DNA of 8,394 bases, taken from the NCBI GenBank assembly GCA_035455265.1, contig DATIFK010000072.1:1-8394 (forward strand). Direction: 5' to 3'. The notes under the pieces are model-generated. The model saw only the letters and a program-made list of their open reading frames with translations. It was not told the DNA's origin and ran no database searches. This DNA comes from MGOM01 sp035455265. GTDB taxonomy: Bacteria; Chloroflexota; Anaerolineae; Anaerolineales; E44-bin32. Positions 1-5,329 of the stretch are shown here, piece after piece (positions within the stretch are counted from its first letter, which is position 1; each line of letters starts with the position of its first letter). The position numbers and the translations under genes are program-made.

Positions 1-153
1 CCTGCCAGCAGCGGCCAGGTCTCGCTCGAGATCACCATCGCCGACGACAACAGCGTCGAGACCTGCACCTCCTCGGCGACCGTCGGCGGCCTCGGCGTCC
101 TCAAGCGCGACGGGATCATCACCGAAGACACTCTGGCCCCGTCTGAGGAGTAG
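1..153 (+). CDS. 3' end of an unrecognised protein gene (partial)
   Basis: Frame 1 is open from the window edge to a TAG at 151-153 and gives the last 50 residues of a protein whose start lies outside the window. The tail contains the stretches QVSLEITIADDNSVETCTSS and LKRDGIITEDTLAPSEE. It has one cysteine, no transmembrane segment and an acidic C-terminus. The alternating hydrophobic and polar pattern would suit a beta-rich domain, but I do not recognise a family and assign no function. Codon use (mostly G or C in third positions) matches the confident genes of the window, which supports real coding. A hairpin-rich region with dispersed repeats begins directly after the stop, as also happens after the last gene of the window. 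Confidence 0.6.
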   Translation, partial: PASSGQVSLEITIADDNSVETCTSSATVGGLGVLKRDGIITEDTLAPSEE

Positions 154-205
154 GTCATCCTGGGGCAGGGGGAGGGAGACTGCCCCTCCGCCTCCCTCGG
201 CGCAG

Positions 206-220
206 CGTCCCTGTGGGACG
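206..220 (+). terminator. Short perfect hairpin after the partial gene
   Basis: CGTCCC and GGGACG pair perfectly around a 3-nt loop (TGT), 53 bases after the TAG of the partial gene. A second, imperfect pairing of GGAGGG (171-176) with CCCTCC (184-189) lies just before it. There is no following T tract, so this is at most a weak or factor-assisted terminator, or simply part of the local repeat. Confidence 0.3.
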
Positions 221-284
221 GGATGCTCCGAAGTTGCCTCTCTCTTTGCCCCTCGCCTGGCACTCCCGCCCTTGGAGCCCTGTA

Positions 285-390
285 GAGGGCGGAGCGTAGC
301 GCAGGGGGCACACCCCCTATCCCTCTCCCCTACTAAGCGGCGGTTGGTGTCACCTTTCGTTGATGTTAGGCATCCGCCGCCCGAGTGCCG
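285..390 (+). repeat. Dispersed intergenic repeat, copy A
   Basis: This ~106-bp segment matches 8257-8358 at roughly 80 percent by eye. Exact shared blocks occur in the same order: CCTATCCCTCTCCCCT (316-331), GCGGCGGTTGG (337-347), TTGATGTTAGGCA (360-372) and GAGTGCCG (383-390). Both copies lie in noncoding DNA on the plus strand, 3' of a plus-strand gene, with hairpins between the stop codon and the repeat. I see no transposase or coding capacity, so it resembles a non-autonomous or REP/BIME-like dispersed element; the family is not one I can name. Confidence 0.75.
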
Positions 391-572
391 TGGCGTTCCT
401 CGCGGCCCATGTGCGGTCGGCGCCACCAACGTGAGGAGAATTGGCCTCCGATGTAGGGCGAACGCGACGTTCTGGACCATCGACTTGGCAGCAACTTCTA
501 GTGCTGCGGCGCCTTCGGACCTTCAGCGGAAGGTGGGCCTCTGCGCCGCTTGCGAGGGAGAGGGGCCGGGGG

Positions 573-628
573 TTCTCAGGGGGCAAGGGGGGAGGGAAAA
601 GCAGTTTCCCTCCCCCGCCCCCTGAGAA
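573..628. repeat. Long purine/pyrimidine hairpin (24-bp stem)
   Basis: TTCTCAGGGGGC (573-584) pairs perfectly with GCCCCCTGAGAA (617-628), and GGGGGAGGGAAA (588-599) pairs perfectly with TTTCCCTCCCCC (605-616). This leaves a 5-nt loop (AGCAG) and a 3-nt bulge (AAG, 585-587) in one arm. The purine arm and the bases before it (562-596) also contain five G runs, so a G-quadruplex could compete with the hairpin. No T tract follows on either strand. The G-rich runs resemble those at 806-845 and 8373-8391. Neighbouring genes are far off on the left (153) and about 155 bp away on the right (msrQ end), so termination of msrQ readthrough is possible but unproven. Confidence 0.7.
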
Positions 629-783
629 GACTCAAACGGCGCACGAGTGCCGATGCAATCCCTCGCGGCGGAAGCGCGCTGGGCGCCAATTGCGAGCCAG
701 CTTCGCGAAATCGAGAGTGCCGTCAACGGGAGAACCCCGACACTGGCGTTGCGGCGAAGCGTACCTTCGGTCTCAAGCTATCT

Positions 784-1569
784 TCAATCGCCGCTTAGGA
801 AGTTAGGGGGAAGGGTCAGGGGAAGGGGGTCAGGGGGATGGGGGGAGACTACTTCTCCTCCCCCACCCCTGGAAATGACATGCCGCCTTCCGGCGATCCA
901 CCTCCGCACCGCCGGCATCCGCAGAGCCAACAAGACCAGCGCCGCGGCGCCGAAGGCTAGCGGCAAGGCGATGTCCCCACTCAGCGTCGCCAGGTTCGCC
1001 TTGCGCGCCCAGGCGAAGTGCAGGATCACCAACGGCACGGCCAGGTACACAAGACGGTGGAGCCGCTTCCAGTTCCGGCCCAGCCGGCGCTTCCAGACCA
1101 CGAAGGATGTAGCCGCCAGCGACGCCAGGATCAGGATCGAGGCGGCGCCGACCCAGATGAACGGCTTGGTCTCCAGGTCGGCGCGCAGGAGGCGGAACGA
1201 CCAGCCGTAGTCCAACCCCACCAGGATCAGCAGGTGCAGGCTGGCATAGGCGAAGGCATACAGGCCCAGCGTCCGCCGATGCCGCAGCGCCTGGCGCCAG
1301 CCCAGCAGCAGATTGGCCGGGGAGCACGCCAGCGACAGCATCAGAAAGATCAGGGCGATCCGGCCCGTGCGCTGCTCGACCGCCTGATACGGGTTGGCCG
1401 TCAGCTCGCCGGCAACGCCGAGAGCCAGTATCCACAACGCCGGCAGCCAACCCCCGACATGGACCACCCAGCGCGACCAGTCCAGCTCGCGCAGGCGAGA
1501 CGCCAGCCCCGCCCTCGGCTCGTCAGCGTGTGCGCCTCGAAGGCCCCGTTCCAAAGAAAGACTCGACAC
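784..1569 (-). CDS. msrQ: MsrQ, haem-binding membrane subunit of the MsrPQ methionine-sulfoxide reductase
   Basis: A 261-residue membrane protein of the MsrQ (YedZ)/ferric-reductase-like family, which passes quinone electrons through b-type haem to MsrP on the outer face of the membrane. Family features are visible: NPYQAVEQRTGRIAL (residues 59-73), LACSPANLLLGWR (80-92), RRTLGLYAFAYASLHLLI (98-115) and LGRNWKRLHRLVYLAVPLVI (163-182). Candidate haem-ligand histidines are H112, H171 and H184. About six hydrophobic segments span residues ~35-220. The GTG start at 1569 is favoured by AGGAG five bases upstream; translation starts 27 bp after the msrP stop, so the two form an operon. The oddity is the tail: after about residue 231 the sequence becomes low-complexity (SPHPPDPLPLTLPP), is encoded by G/C-rich tandem repeats, and looks repeat-derived rather than part of the family fold. 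Confidence 0.93.
   Translation of the reverse strand: MSSLSLERGLRGAHADEPRAGLASRLRELDWSRWVVHVGGWLPALWILALGVAGELTANPYQAVEQRTGRIALIFLMLSLACSPANLLLGWRQALRHRRTLGLYAFAYASLHLLILVGLDYGWSFRLLRADLETKPFIWVGAASILILASLAATSFVVWKRRLGRNWKRLHRLVYLAVPLVILHFAWARKANLATLSGDIALPLAFGAAALVLLALRMPAVRRWIAGRRHVISRGGGGEVVSPHPPDPLPLTLPPNFLSGD
785..872 (-). repeat. Repeat-derived segment forming the 3' end of msrQ (possible copy C)
   Basis: On the minus strand, 798-785 reads CTAAGCGGCGATTG, matching CTAAGCGGCGGTTG at 334-347 of copy A in all but one base, and in both a pyrimidine-rich stretch precedes the core. On the plus strand, three G-rich tandem units follow one another: AGGGGGAAGGGTC (805-817), AGGGGAAGGGGGTC (818-831) and AGGGGGATGGGGGGAG (832-847). 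An imperfect hairpin pairs CAGGGG (831-836) with CCCCTG (866-871), plus GGGGG/CCCCC inside (840-844 with 860-864). All of this lies inside the msrQ reading frame, whose TGA overlaps the core motif. Assignment to the same family as copies A and B rests on the short core and the layout. Confidence 0.5.
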
Positions 1570-1574
1570 GACTG

Positions 1575-1579
1575 CTCCT
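1575..1579 (-). promoter_or_regulatory. Ribosome binding site of msrQ, fixes the GTG start
   Basis: On the minus strand AGGAG is followed by five bases (CAGTC) and then GTG at 1569. No in-frame ATG lies nearby that would better suit the family N-terminus, so this site decides the start. Confidence 0.75.
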
Positions 1580-1596
1580 ACGATCTCAAGGCGCGA

Positions 1597-2550
1597 TCAA
1601 TAGTTCACCCGCAGGTCCATGCCGGCGTACAGGCCGGCCACCTGGTCGGCATAGCCGTTGAACATCAACGTCTCGCGCCGCCCGCCTTCGCCGATCCGCC
1701 GCTCGGACGCCTGCGACCAGCGCGGGTGGTCCACCTCGGGGTTGACGTTGGAGTAGAAACCGTATTCGCTCGGGGCGACGGTGTTCCACAACGTGGCCGG
1801 CGGGGATTCAAGCAGGTCGATGCGGACGATGGCCTTGATGCTCTTGAATCCGTACTTCCACGGAACGACCAGACGCAGCGGCGCGCCGTTCTGGGGCGGC
1901 AGGGCCTGCCCGTAAAGCCCGGTGGCCAGCAGCGTCAGCCCGTGCCGGGCTTCATCCAGCCGCAGCCCCTCGGTGTACGGCCAGGGATAGAACGGGCTGC
2001 CCTGACCCGGCATCTGATCCGGATCCAGGAGCGTCGTGAATCCCACGTACGCCGCCGAGGTCATCGGCTCGACCCGGTCGAGCAACTTGCCCAGCTCGAA
2101 CCCCATCCACGGGATGACCATCGACCACCCTTCGACGCACCGCAGTCGGTAGATCCGCTCCTCCTGCGGGTACGTCTCCAACAGCCGGTCGATGTCGAAG
2201 GTTCCCGGATTCTGCACCAGCCCGCCAACCTCCACCGTCCAGGGACGGGTGTGGAACCCTTCCGCCAGGCCGGCGACGGCCTCCTTGTTGGTGGAGAACT
2301 CGTAGTAGTTGTTGTAGTGGGTGATGGCGTCGAAGGTCGTCAGGGCATTGCCGAGTTCGTCGGTCGATCCGCCGGCAACGGGTTCCGGCATCGAGGTCGC
2401 CGCGCCCGGCGGTTTCACACCGCAGGCGCTCAACGCCGCGCCGAGGCCGAACAGGCCCGCCATGCGCAGGAAGGACCGGCGGCTCAGGTAGACCTCCTCC
2501 GGCGTAATCTCGGAAGAAGGCGGAACCTCAAAACGAAGGGTACGACTCAT
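1597..2550 (-). CDS. msrP: MsrP, molybdopterin-dependent protein-methionine-sulfoxide reductase, apparently a Tat lipoprotein
   Basis: A 317-residue SUOX-fold molybdenum enzyme that reduces methionine sulfoxide in exported proteins, fed with electrons by MsrQ. Diagnostic segments include the family signature YNNYYEFSTNKE (79-90), RPWTVEVGGLVQNPG (102-116), RCVEGWSMVIPW (137-148, with C138 the expected molybdenum ligand), PFYPWPYTEGLRLDEA (186-201) and GAPLRLVVPWKYGFKSIK (222-239). The N-terminus carries a twin-arginine motif (SRRSFLRMAG, 23-32) followed by GLGAALSAC with a lipobox cysteine at C43, so the folded cofactor-loaded enzyme is probably Tat-exported and lipid-anchored. The well-studied E. 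coli enzyme is soluble in the periplasm. ATG at 2550 has AGGAGG seven bases upstream, located inside the end of the preceding thioredoxin gene, whose stop is only 3 bp away; tight co-translation is likely. Confidence 0.96.
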   Translation of the reverse strand: MSRTLRFEVPPSSEITPEEVYLSRRSFLRMAGLFGLGAALSACGVKPPGAATSMPEPVAGGSTDELGNALTTFDAITHYNNYYEFSTNKEAVAGLAEGFHTRPWTVEVGGLVQNPGTFDIDRLLETYPQEERIYRLRCVEGWSMVIPWMGFELGKLLDRVEPMTSAAYVGFTTLLDPDQMPGQGSPFYPWPYTEGLRLDEARHGLTLLATGLYGQALPPQNGAPLRLVVPWKYGFKSIKAIVRIDLLESPPATLWNTVAPSEYGFYSNVNPEVDHPRWSQASERRIGEGGRRETLMFNGYADQVAGLYAGMDLRVNY

Positions 2551-2553
2551 GCC

Positions 2554-3120
2554 TCAACCTCCTCCGGCGAGCACCGGCGTGCCTGCCGGCTCGGCCAAGA
2601 GTGCCTGAATGGCGGACTCCGTCTCGGCATAGGCGCCCTCACCGATATGCTGGTAGCGGAGGCGACCCTGCTTGTCGATCAGGTACAACGTCGGCCAGTA
2701 GCGGTTCTCGTAGGCGCGCCAGGTCGCGCCGTCGTTGTCCTGCGCCACAGCGTACGTCACGCCCAGACGCTCCACGGCCTGGCGCAGCTCGTCGAGATCC
2801 CGCTCCTGCTTGAACTCCGGGTAGTGGTTGCCGATCACGACCAGTCCGTCCGCGGAGTAGGCTTCGTGCCACGCCTGGAGATGAGGGATCACCCGCTGGC
2901 AGTTGATACAGCCGAACGTCCACATCTCCAGCAAGACAACCTGGCCGCCCAGGTCGGCCAGCCGCAGCGGTTGGTCAACGTTCAGCCAAACCTCGGAAGT
3001 CAATTCCGGCGCAGGTCCGAGATCCGGCAGGGCGGGCGGAGCCGCAGGGACCCCGACGGTGGCCGTCGCCGCACAGCCGGCACCGAGAATCGAAAGGAGC
3101 ACGAACCAGACGCTTCGCAT
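2554..3120 (-). CDS. Thioredoxin-fold lipoprotein (TlpA/DipZ-like redoxin), first gene of the msrPQ group
   Basis: A 188-residue exported thioredoxin-like protein. A hydrophobic signal segment (3-15) ends in LGAGC with a probable lipid-modified C16; the lipobox is slightly atypical (G at -3). A proline/alanine-rich linker runs to about residue 40. The redoxin domain follows: VVLLEMWTFGCINCQRVIPH (61-80) with the CXXC pair C71/C74, the VVIGNHYPEF strand (94-103), and YWPTLYLID with the cis-proline P143 (141-149). The WTFGCINC active site resembles that of the C-terminal domain of DipZ-type proteins. It probably acts as a thiol-disulfide carrier or reductase on the outer face of the membrane; partner proteins cannot be read from sequence. 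ATG at 3120 is preceded by GAGGGA at suitable spacing. The gene lies 56 bp after the kinase stop and 3 bp before msrP. Confidence 0.9.
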   Translation of the reverse strand: MRSVWFVLLSILGAGCAATATVGVPAAPPALPDLGPAPELTSEVWLNVDQPLRLADLGGQVVLLEMWTFGCINCQRVIPHLQAWHEAYSADGLVVIGNHYPEFKQERDLDELRQAVERLGVTYAVAQDNDGATWRAYENRYWPTLYLIDKQGRLRYQHIGEGAYAETESAIQALLAEPAGTPVLAGGG

Positions 3121-3148
3121 GGATTGTTCCCTCGCCGCATGGTGAGGA

Positions 3149-3181
3149 AGTCTACGAGGGAAACCTTACGCAAGGATTAAG
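3149..3181 (-). promoter_or_regulatory. Candidate response-regulator site and promoter for the thioredoxin-msrPQ genes
   Basis: Reading the minus strand, CTTAATCCTTGCGTAAGG (3181-3164) matches the site upstream of the response regulator (5231-5214) at 12 of 18 positions. Its half-sites TTAAT and GTAAG have an 11-bp period, the usual arrangement for OmpR/PhoB-type regulators. Nine bases on, TAGACT (3154-3149) is a plausible -10 box, giving a leader of about 20 bases before ATG at 3120. There is no good -35, as expected when a bound activator replaces it. The distal half-site overlaps the TAA stop codon of the kinase gene. Binding by the neighbouring regulator is inference. Confidence 0.5.
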
Positions 3182-4445
3182 GGGACGGACGGTCGGCCGG
3201 CGGCTGCTTGCGGGGAAGGGTGAACGAGACGGTGCAGCCTTGCCCGGGCGGGCTCTCGGCCGCGATGCGACCGCCGTGGGCCTCGACGAAGCCGCGCGCG
3301 ATGGCCAGGCCCAGCCCGGAGCCACCGGAGGCGCGGCCGCGGGATCTCTCCCCGCGGTAGAAACTCTCAAAGACGTGCGGCAGGTCCTCCGGGGCGATGC
3401 CCTCCCCGGTGTCGCGCACCGAGATTTGCACCTCGGCCGAATCCGCGGCGGCCTCGATCGTGATCCGCCCGCCGTCGGGCGTGTGCCGCAGGGCATTCGA
3501 CAGCAGGTTGCTGAGCACCCGCCCGATGCGCGCCGGGTCCAGGACCACCGGGTCAACACCGGGGGCGACGTTGCCCTCCAGCTGGATGCCGCGGCTGGCG
3601 ATCGCGCCGGAGAAACTCTCGACCGTGTCGGAGATCAGATCGTTCAGGGAGGCGGGCTCGAGGTGGAGTCGCAGGCTGCCGCCTTGCATCTGGGCTACCT
3701 CGAACAGGTCGTCGATCAGAGTCGATAGATCACGGATGTTGCGCTGGGCCGTCTGCAGGTAGCGCTGCAGCGTCGGCGGATCCTCGACGACCCCATCCGC
3801 CACGGCCTCGAGAATGGCCCGGATCGAAGTCAGCGGCGTCTGGAGATCGTGGCCGGCCCAGGCGACGAGATCGCGCCGCATCCGTTCCAGTTCCTCCTGG
3901 CGAGCGGCGGCGCGTTCGAGTTCAGCCGCCATCCGGTCGAACGTCCGGCCGAGGGCCGCGACCTCGTCGCGGCCGGTGACGACGGCGCGTTGCGACAGTT
4001 CGCCTCGTTCGATCTGCCGGGCGGCCGCCTCCAGCTGCCGGATGCGATGGATGACCCGGCTGGACAGGAACGTCCCCAGGACCGCGGCGATCCCCGCGGC
4101 GAAGACCAGCAGGACGGTCGCCAGGAGAAGATCGTGCTCGCTGGCGAACATCAGCCGGGCGGTGACCCAGACACTGGCAAACGCCAAGCCACTGGCCAGG
4201 CCGTTCACGGCCAACAGGCTCAGGCGGAGGCTCGGCGATTGGTCGATCCAGCCCAAGCGGTAGGCGGCGTAGCCGGCGGCGGCGGACAGGCCGGCCGCGA
4301 CCAGCAGGAACGTCGTCATCAACGACAGATCGGCGAGCGCCGGGTGCATCAGCCCGTAGAAGAGGGCCAGCGAAGCCAGCAGGATCAACAGCAGGCCGAG
4401 CAAGAAACGGGCGAAGGCTGGGTGTTCGCGCGCCTTGGGCTTCAT
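3177..4445 (-). CDS. Membrane sensor histidine kinase (HAMP, HisKA, HATPase)
   Basis: A 422-residue sensor kinase, partner of the upstream response regulator. Four hydrophobic segments lie at about 12-32, 42-62, 75-95 and 103-127, with very short loops between them and no sizeable extracytoplasmic domain. HAMP-like helices follow (~128-180), then the phosphoacceptor region WAGHDLQTPLTSIRAIL (196-212) with H199. The ATPase boxes are N (LSNLLSNALRHTPDGG, 311-326), G1 (DTGEGI, 345-350), F (FESFYRGE, 359-366) and G2 (GGSGLGLAIARGF, 374-386). The ATG at 4445 overlaps the regulator stop in an ATGA junction (4445-4442), so translation is coupled; the frame is open further upstream, but that part lies inside the regulator gene and is not used. 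The signal is unknown; the location beside msrPQ suggests an oxidative or envelope redox cue. The only cysteine (C404) is in the ATPase domain. Confidence 0.93.
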   Translation of the reverse strand: MKPKAREHPAFARFLLGLLLILLASLALFYGLMHPALADLSLMTTFLLVAAGLSAAAGYAAYRLGWIDQSPSLRLSLLAVNGLASGLAFASVWVTARLMFASEHDLLLATVLLVFAAGIAAVLGTFLSSRVIHRIRQLEAAARQIERGELSQRAVVTGRDEVAALGRTFDRMAAELERAAARQEELERMRRDLVAWAGHDLQTPLTSIRAILEAVADGVVEDPPTLQRYLQTAQRNIRDLSTLIDDLFEVAQMQGGSLRLHLEPASLNDLISDTVESFSGAIASRGIQLEGNVAPGVDPVVLDPARIGRVLSNLLSNALRHTPDGGRITIEAAADSAEVQISVRDTGEGIAPEDLPHVFESFYRGERSRGRASGGSGLGLAIARGFVEAHGGRIAAESPPGQGCTVSFTLPRKQPPADRPSP

Positions 4446-5128
4446 GGTTCGAACCGGTATCCCACGCCCCACACCGTCGTCAGGCGCTGCGGATTGGACG
4501 GATCGTCTTCGAGCTTCTCGCGCAGCCGCCGGATGTGGACGGTGACGGTGCTGGGATCGATGTAGGCCGACCGGCCCCAGACCGCCTCCAGCAGCTGGTC
4601 CCGGCTGAAGACCTGACGCGGGTGGCGGGCGAGGTGGAGCAACAGCTCGAACTCCTTGGCCGTCAGCGAGACCCCCCGCCCTCGCACAGACACCAGCATG
4701 GTGGATGGCTCGATGCTCAGGTCGCCGAAGGCCAGCGGAGCTTCGGCCTGGGCCTCGCCCTGGTGCACTCGCCGCAAGACCGCCCGCACGCGGCTGACCA
4801 GCTCCTGCGGGCTGAACGGCTTCACGACGTAGTCGTCGGCGCCAAGTTCGAGCCCGGCGATGCGGTCGCTCTCCTCGCGGCGGGAAGACACGATGATGAT
4901 CGGGATGTCGCCGCGATCCCGGATCCACCGCAGGATGGCCAGCCCGTCGACGTGGGGCAGCATGATGTCGAGCACCACCAGGTCCGGCGTGGTTTGCTCG
5001 AGCGTCTTCAGGGCGGCGTCGCCATCGGCCGCCTGCAGGGTCTGGAAGCCGGCGCGGCGGAGGTAGAGGTTGACTACCTCGGCGATCGACGGCTCGTCTT
5101 CGACGATCAGGATCGTGTTCTCTGGCAC
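4442..5128 (-). CDS. OmpR/PhoB-family response regulator
   Basis: A 228-residue DNA-binding response regulator. The receiver domain (residues ~5-118) shows the acidic pocket VEDE (9-12), phosphoacceptor D54 in VVLDIMLPHVDG, S81 in IIIVSSRRE and K103 in YVVKPFSPQEL. A winged-helix output domain follows (~130-228) with SLTAKEFELLLHLARHP, the recognition helix in DPSTVTVHIRRLREKLEDDP and the terminal WGVGYRF. The start is GTG at 5128: no ATG, GTG or TTG occurs upstream in frame before a stop, although the Shine-Dalgarno match is poor. The gene overlaps the kinase start by four bases. Upstream lies a repeat site with 11-bp spacing of the type these proteins bind, suggesting autoregulation and control of the neighbouring redox genes (inference). 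In genomic position it is comparable to HprR of E. coli, which controls msrPQ; orthology is not claimed. Confidence 0.95.
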   Translation of the reverse strand: MPENTILIVEDEPSIAEVVNLYLRRAGFQTLQAADGDAALKTLEQTTPDLVVLDIMLPHVDGLAILRWIRDRGDIPIIIVSSRREESDRIAGLELGADDYVVKPFSPQELVSRVRAVLRRVHQGEAQAEAPLAFGDLSIEPSTMLVSVRGRGVSLTAKEFELLLHLARHPRQVFSRDQLLEAVWGRSAYIDPSTVTVHIRRLREKLEDDPSNPQRLTTVWGVGYRFEP

Positions 5129-5176
5129 GGAAGGCTCGCGGTAGCGTGCATCCGGGATGGTCCCCGGTCGGGATGG

Positions 5177-5231
5177 ATTCTAGCCTCGCCGTCCCAGGAA
5201 ACTGCGGCCCGATCCTTACACGTTTCTTAAG
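5177..5231 (-). promoter_or_regulatory. Candidate autoregulatory site and promoter of the regulator-kinase pair
   Basis: On the minus strand CTTAAGAAACGTGTAAGG (5231-5214) shares the pattern CTTAA-N5-G-N-GTAAGG with 3181-3164. TAGAAT (5182-5177) matches the -10 consensus at 5 of 6 bases and would give a leader of about 40 bases before the GTG at 5128. The site-to--10 distance is 31 bases here and 9 at the other site, a difference of 22 bp or about two helical turns, so both sites would sit on the same DNA face. The same site lies 98 bases before the divergent lipoprotein gene and could serve it too. Confidence 0.5.
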
Positions 5232-5290
5232 CCCCGCGGCTTGTTGTTCCTGACGCGTTAAGCCGCCGGGAACCGCACGGCAAGGTCGGG

Positions 5291-5309
5291 CCCCTATCCT
5301 GCCCCTATC
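5291..5309 (+). promoter_or_regulatory. Tandem CCCCTATC repeat before the Met-rich lipoprotein gene
   Basis: CCCCTATC occurs at 5291-5298 and again at 5302-5309, exactly 11 bp apart, ending 9 bases before the GGAGG (5319-5323) of the downstream gene. The period suits an OmpR-family operator, but the sequence differs from the CTTAA/GTAAGG sites. TATCCT (5295-5300) could also be read as a -10 box without a recognisable -35. Its function is unresolved. Confidence 0.35.
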
Positions 5310-5329
5310 AAACTGGATGGAGGCTGAAG

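Larger units (their letters stand above)
154..783. other. Gene-free intergenic region with repeats and hairpins
   Basis: I see no convincing gene in these ~630 bases. Short open frames exist on both strands but overlap one another, have arginine/proline-rich compositions typical of GC-rich noncoding DNA, and match no family I know. The stretch does hold structured DNA: a perfect short hairpin (206-220), one copy of a dispersed repeat (285-390), a small hairpin with GCAGCA/TGCTGC arms (488-507), a very strong purine/pyrimidine hairpin (573-628), and the octamer GAGTGCCG at 383-390, 645-652 and 715-722. The right edge runs into the repeat-like segment that forms the 3' end of msrQ. It could still hide a small RNA or decayed gene remnants. 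Confidence 0.6.

Noticed and set aside
272..806. Several short open frames on both strands
   Set aside because: They overlap each other, lie over repeats and hairpins, and have no recognisable domains or good ribosome binding sites.
1018..3180. 720-codon open frame on the plus strand
   Set aside because: It runs antisense across msrQ, msrP and the thioredoxin gene, all three clearly identified by family motifs. Its glutamine/arginine/proline-rich translation matches no family and is a GC-driven shadow.
4446..4928. N-terminal extension of the histidine kinase upstream of its ATG
   Set aside because: The frame stays open, but the extra residues are arginine/proline-rich and fully overlap the response-regulator gene. 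The ATGA junction at 4442-4445 and the first membrane segment starting near residue 12 favour the short form.
5229..5242. AAGCC-CCGC-GGCTT hairpin in the divergent promoter region
   Set aside because: The stem is only 5 bp with no T tract and lies upstream of both start codons; it is likely chance in GC-rich DNA, although it abuts the regulator site.
5268..5298. GGGAACC as an ECF-type -35 before the Met-rich lipoprotein gene
   Set aside because: It resembles the GGAAC element, but no matching ECF -10 lies at 16-17 bases, and the ECF sigma gene in this window gives no independent support for the link.
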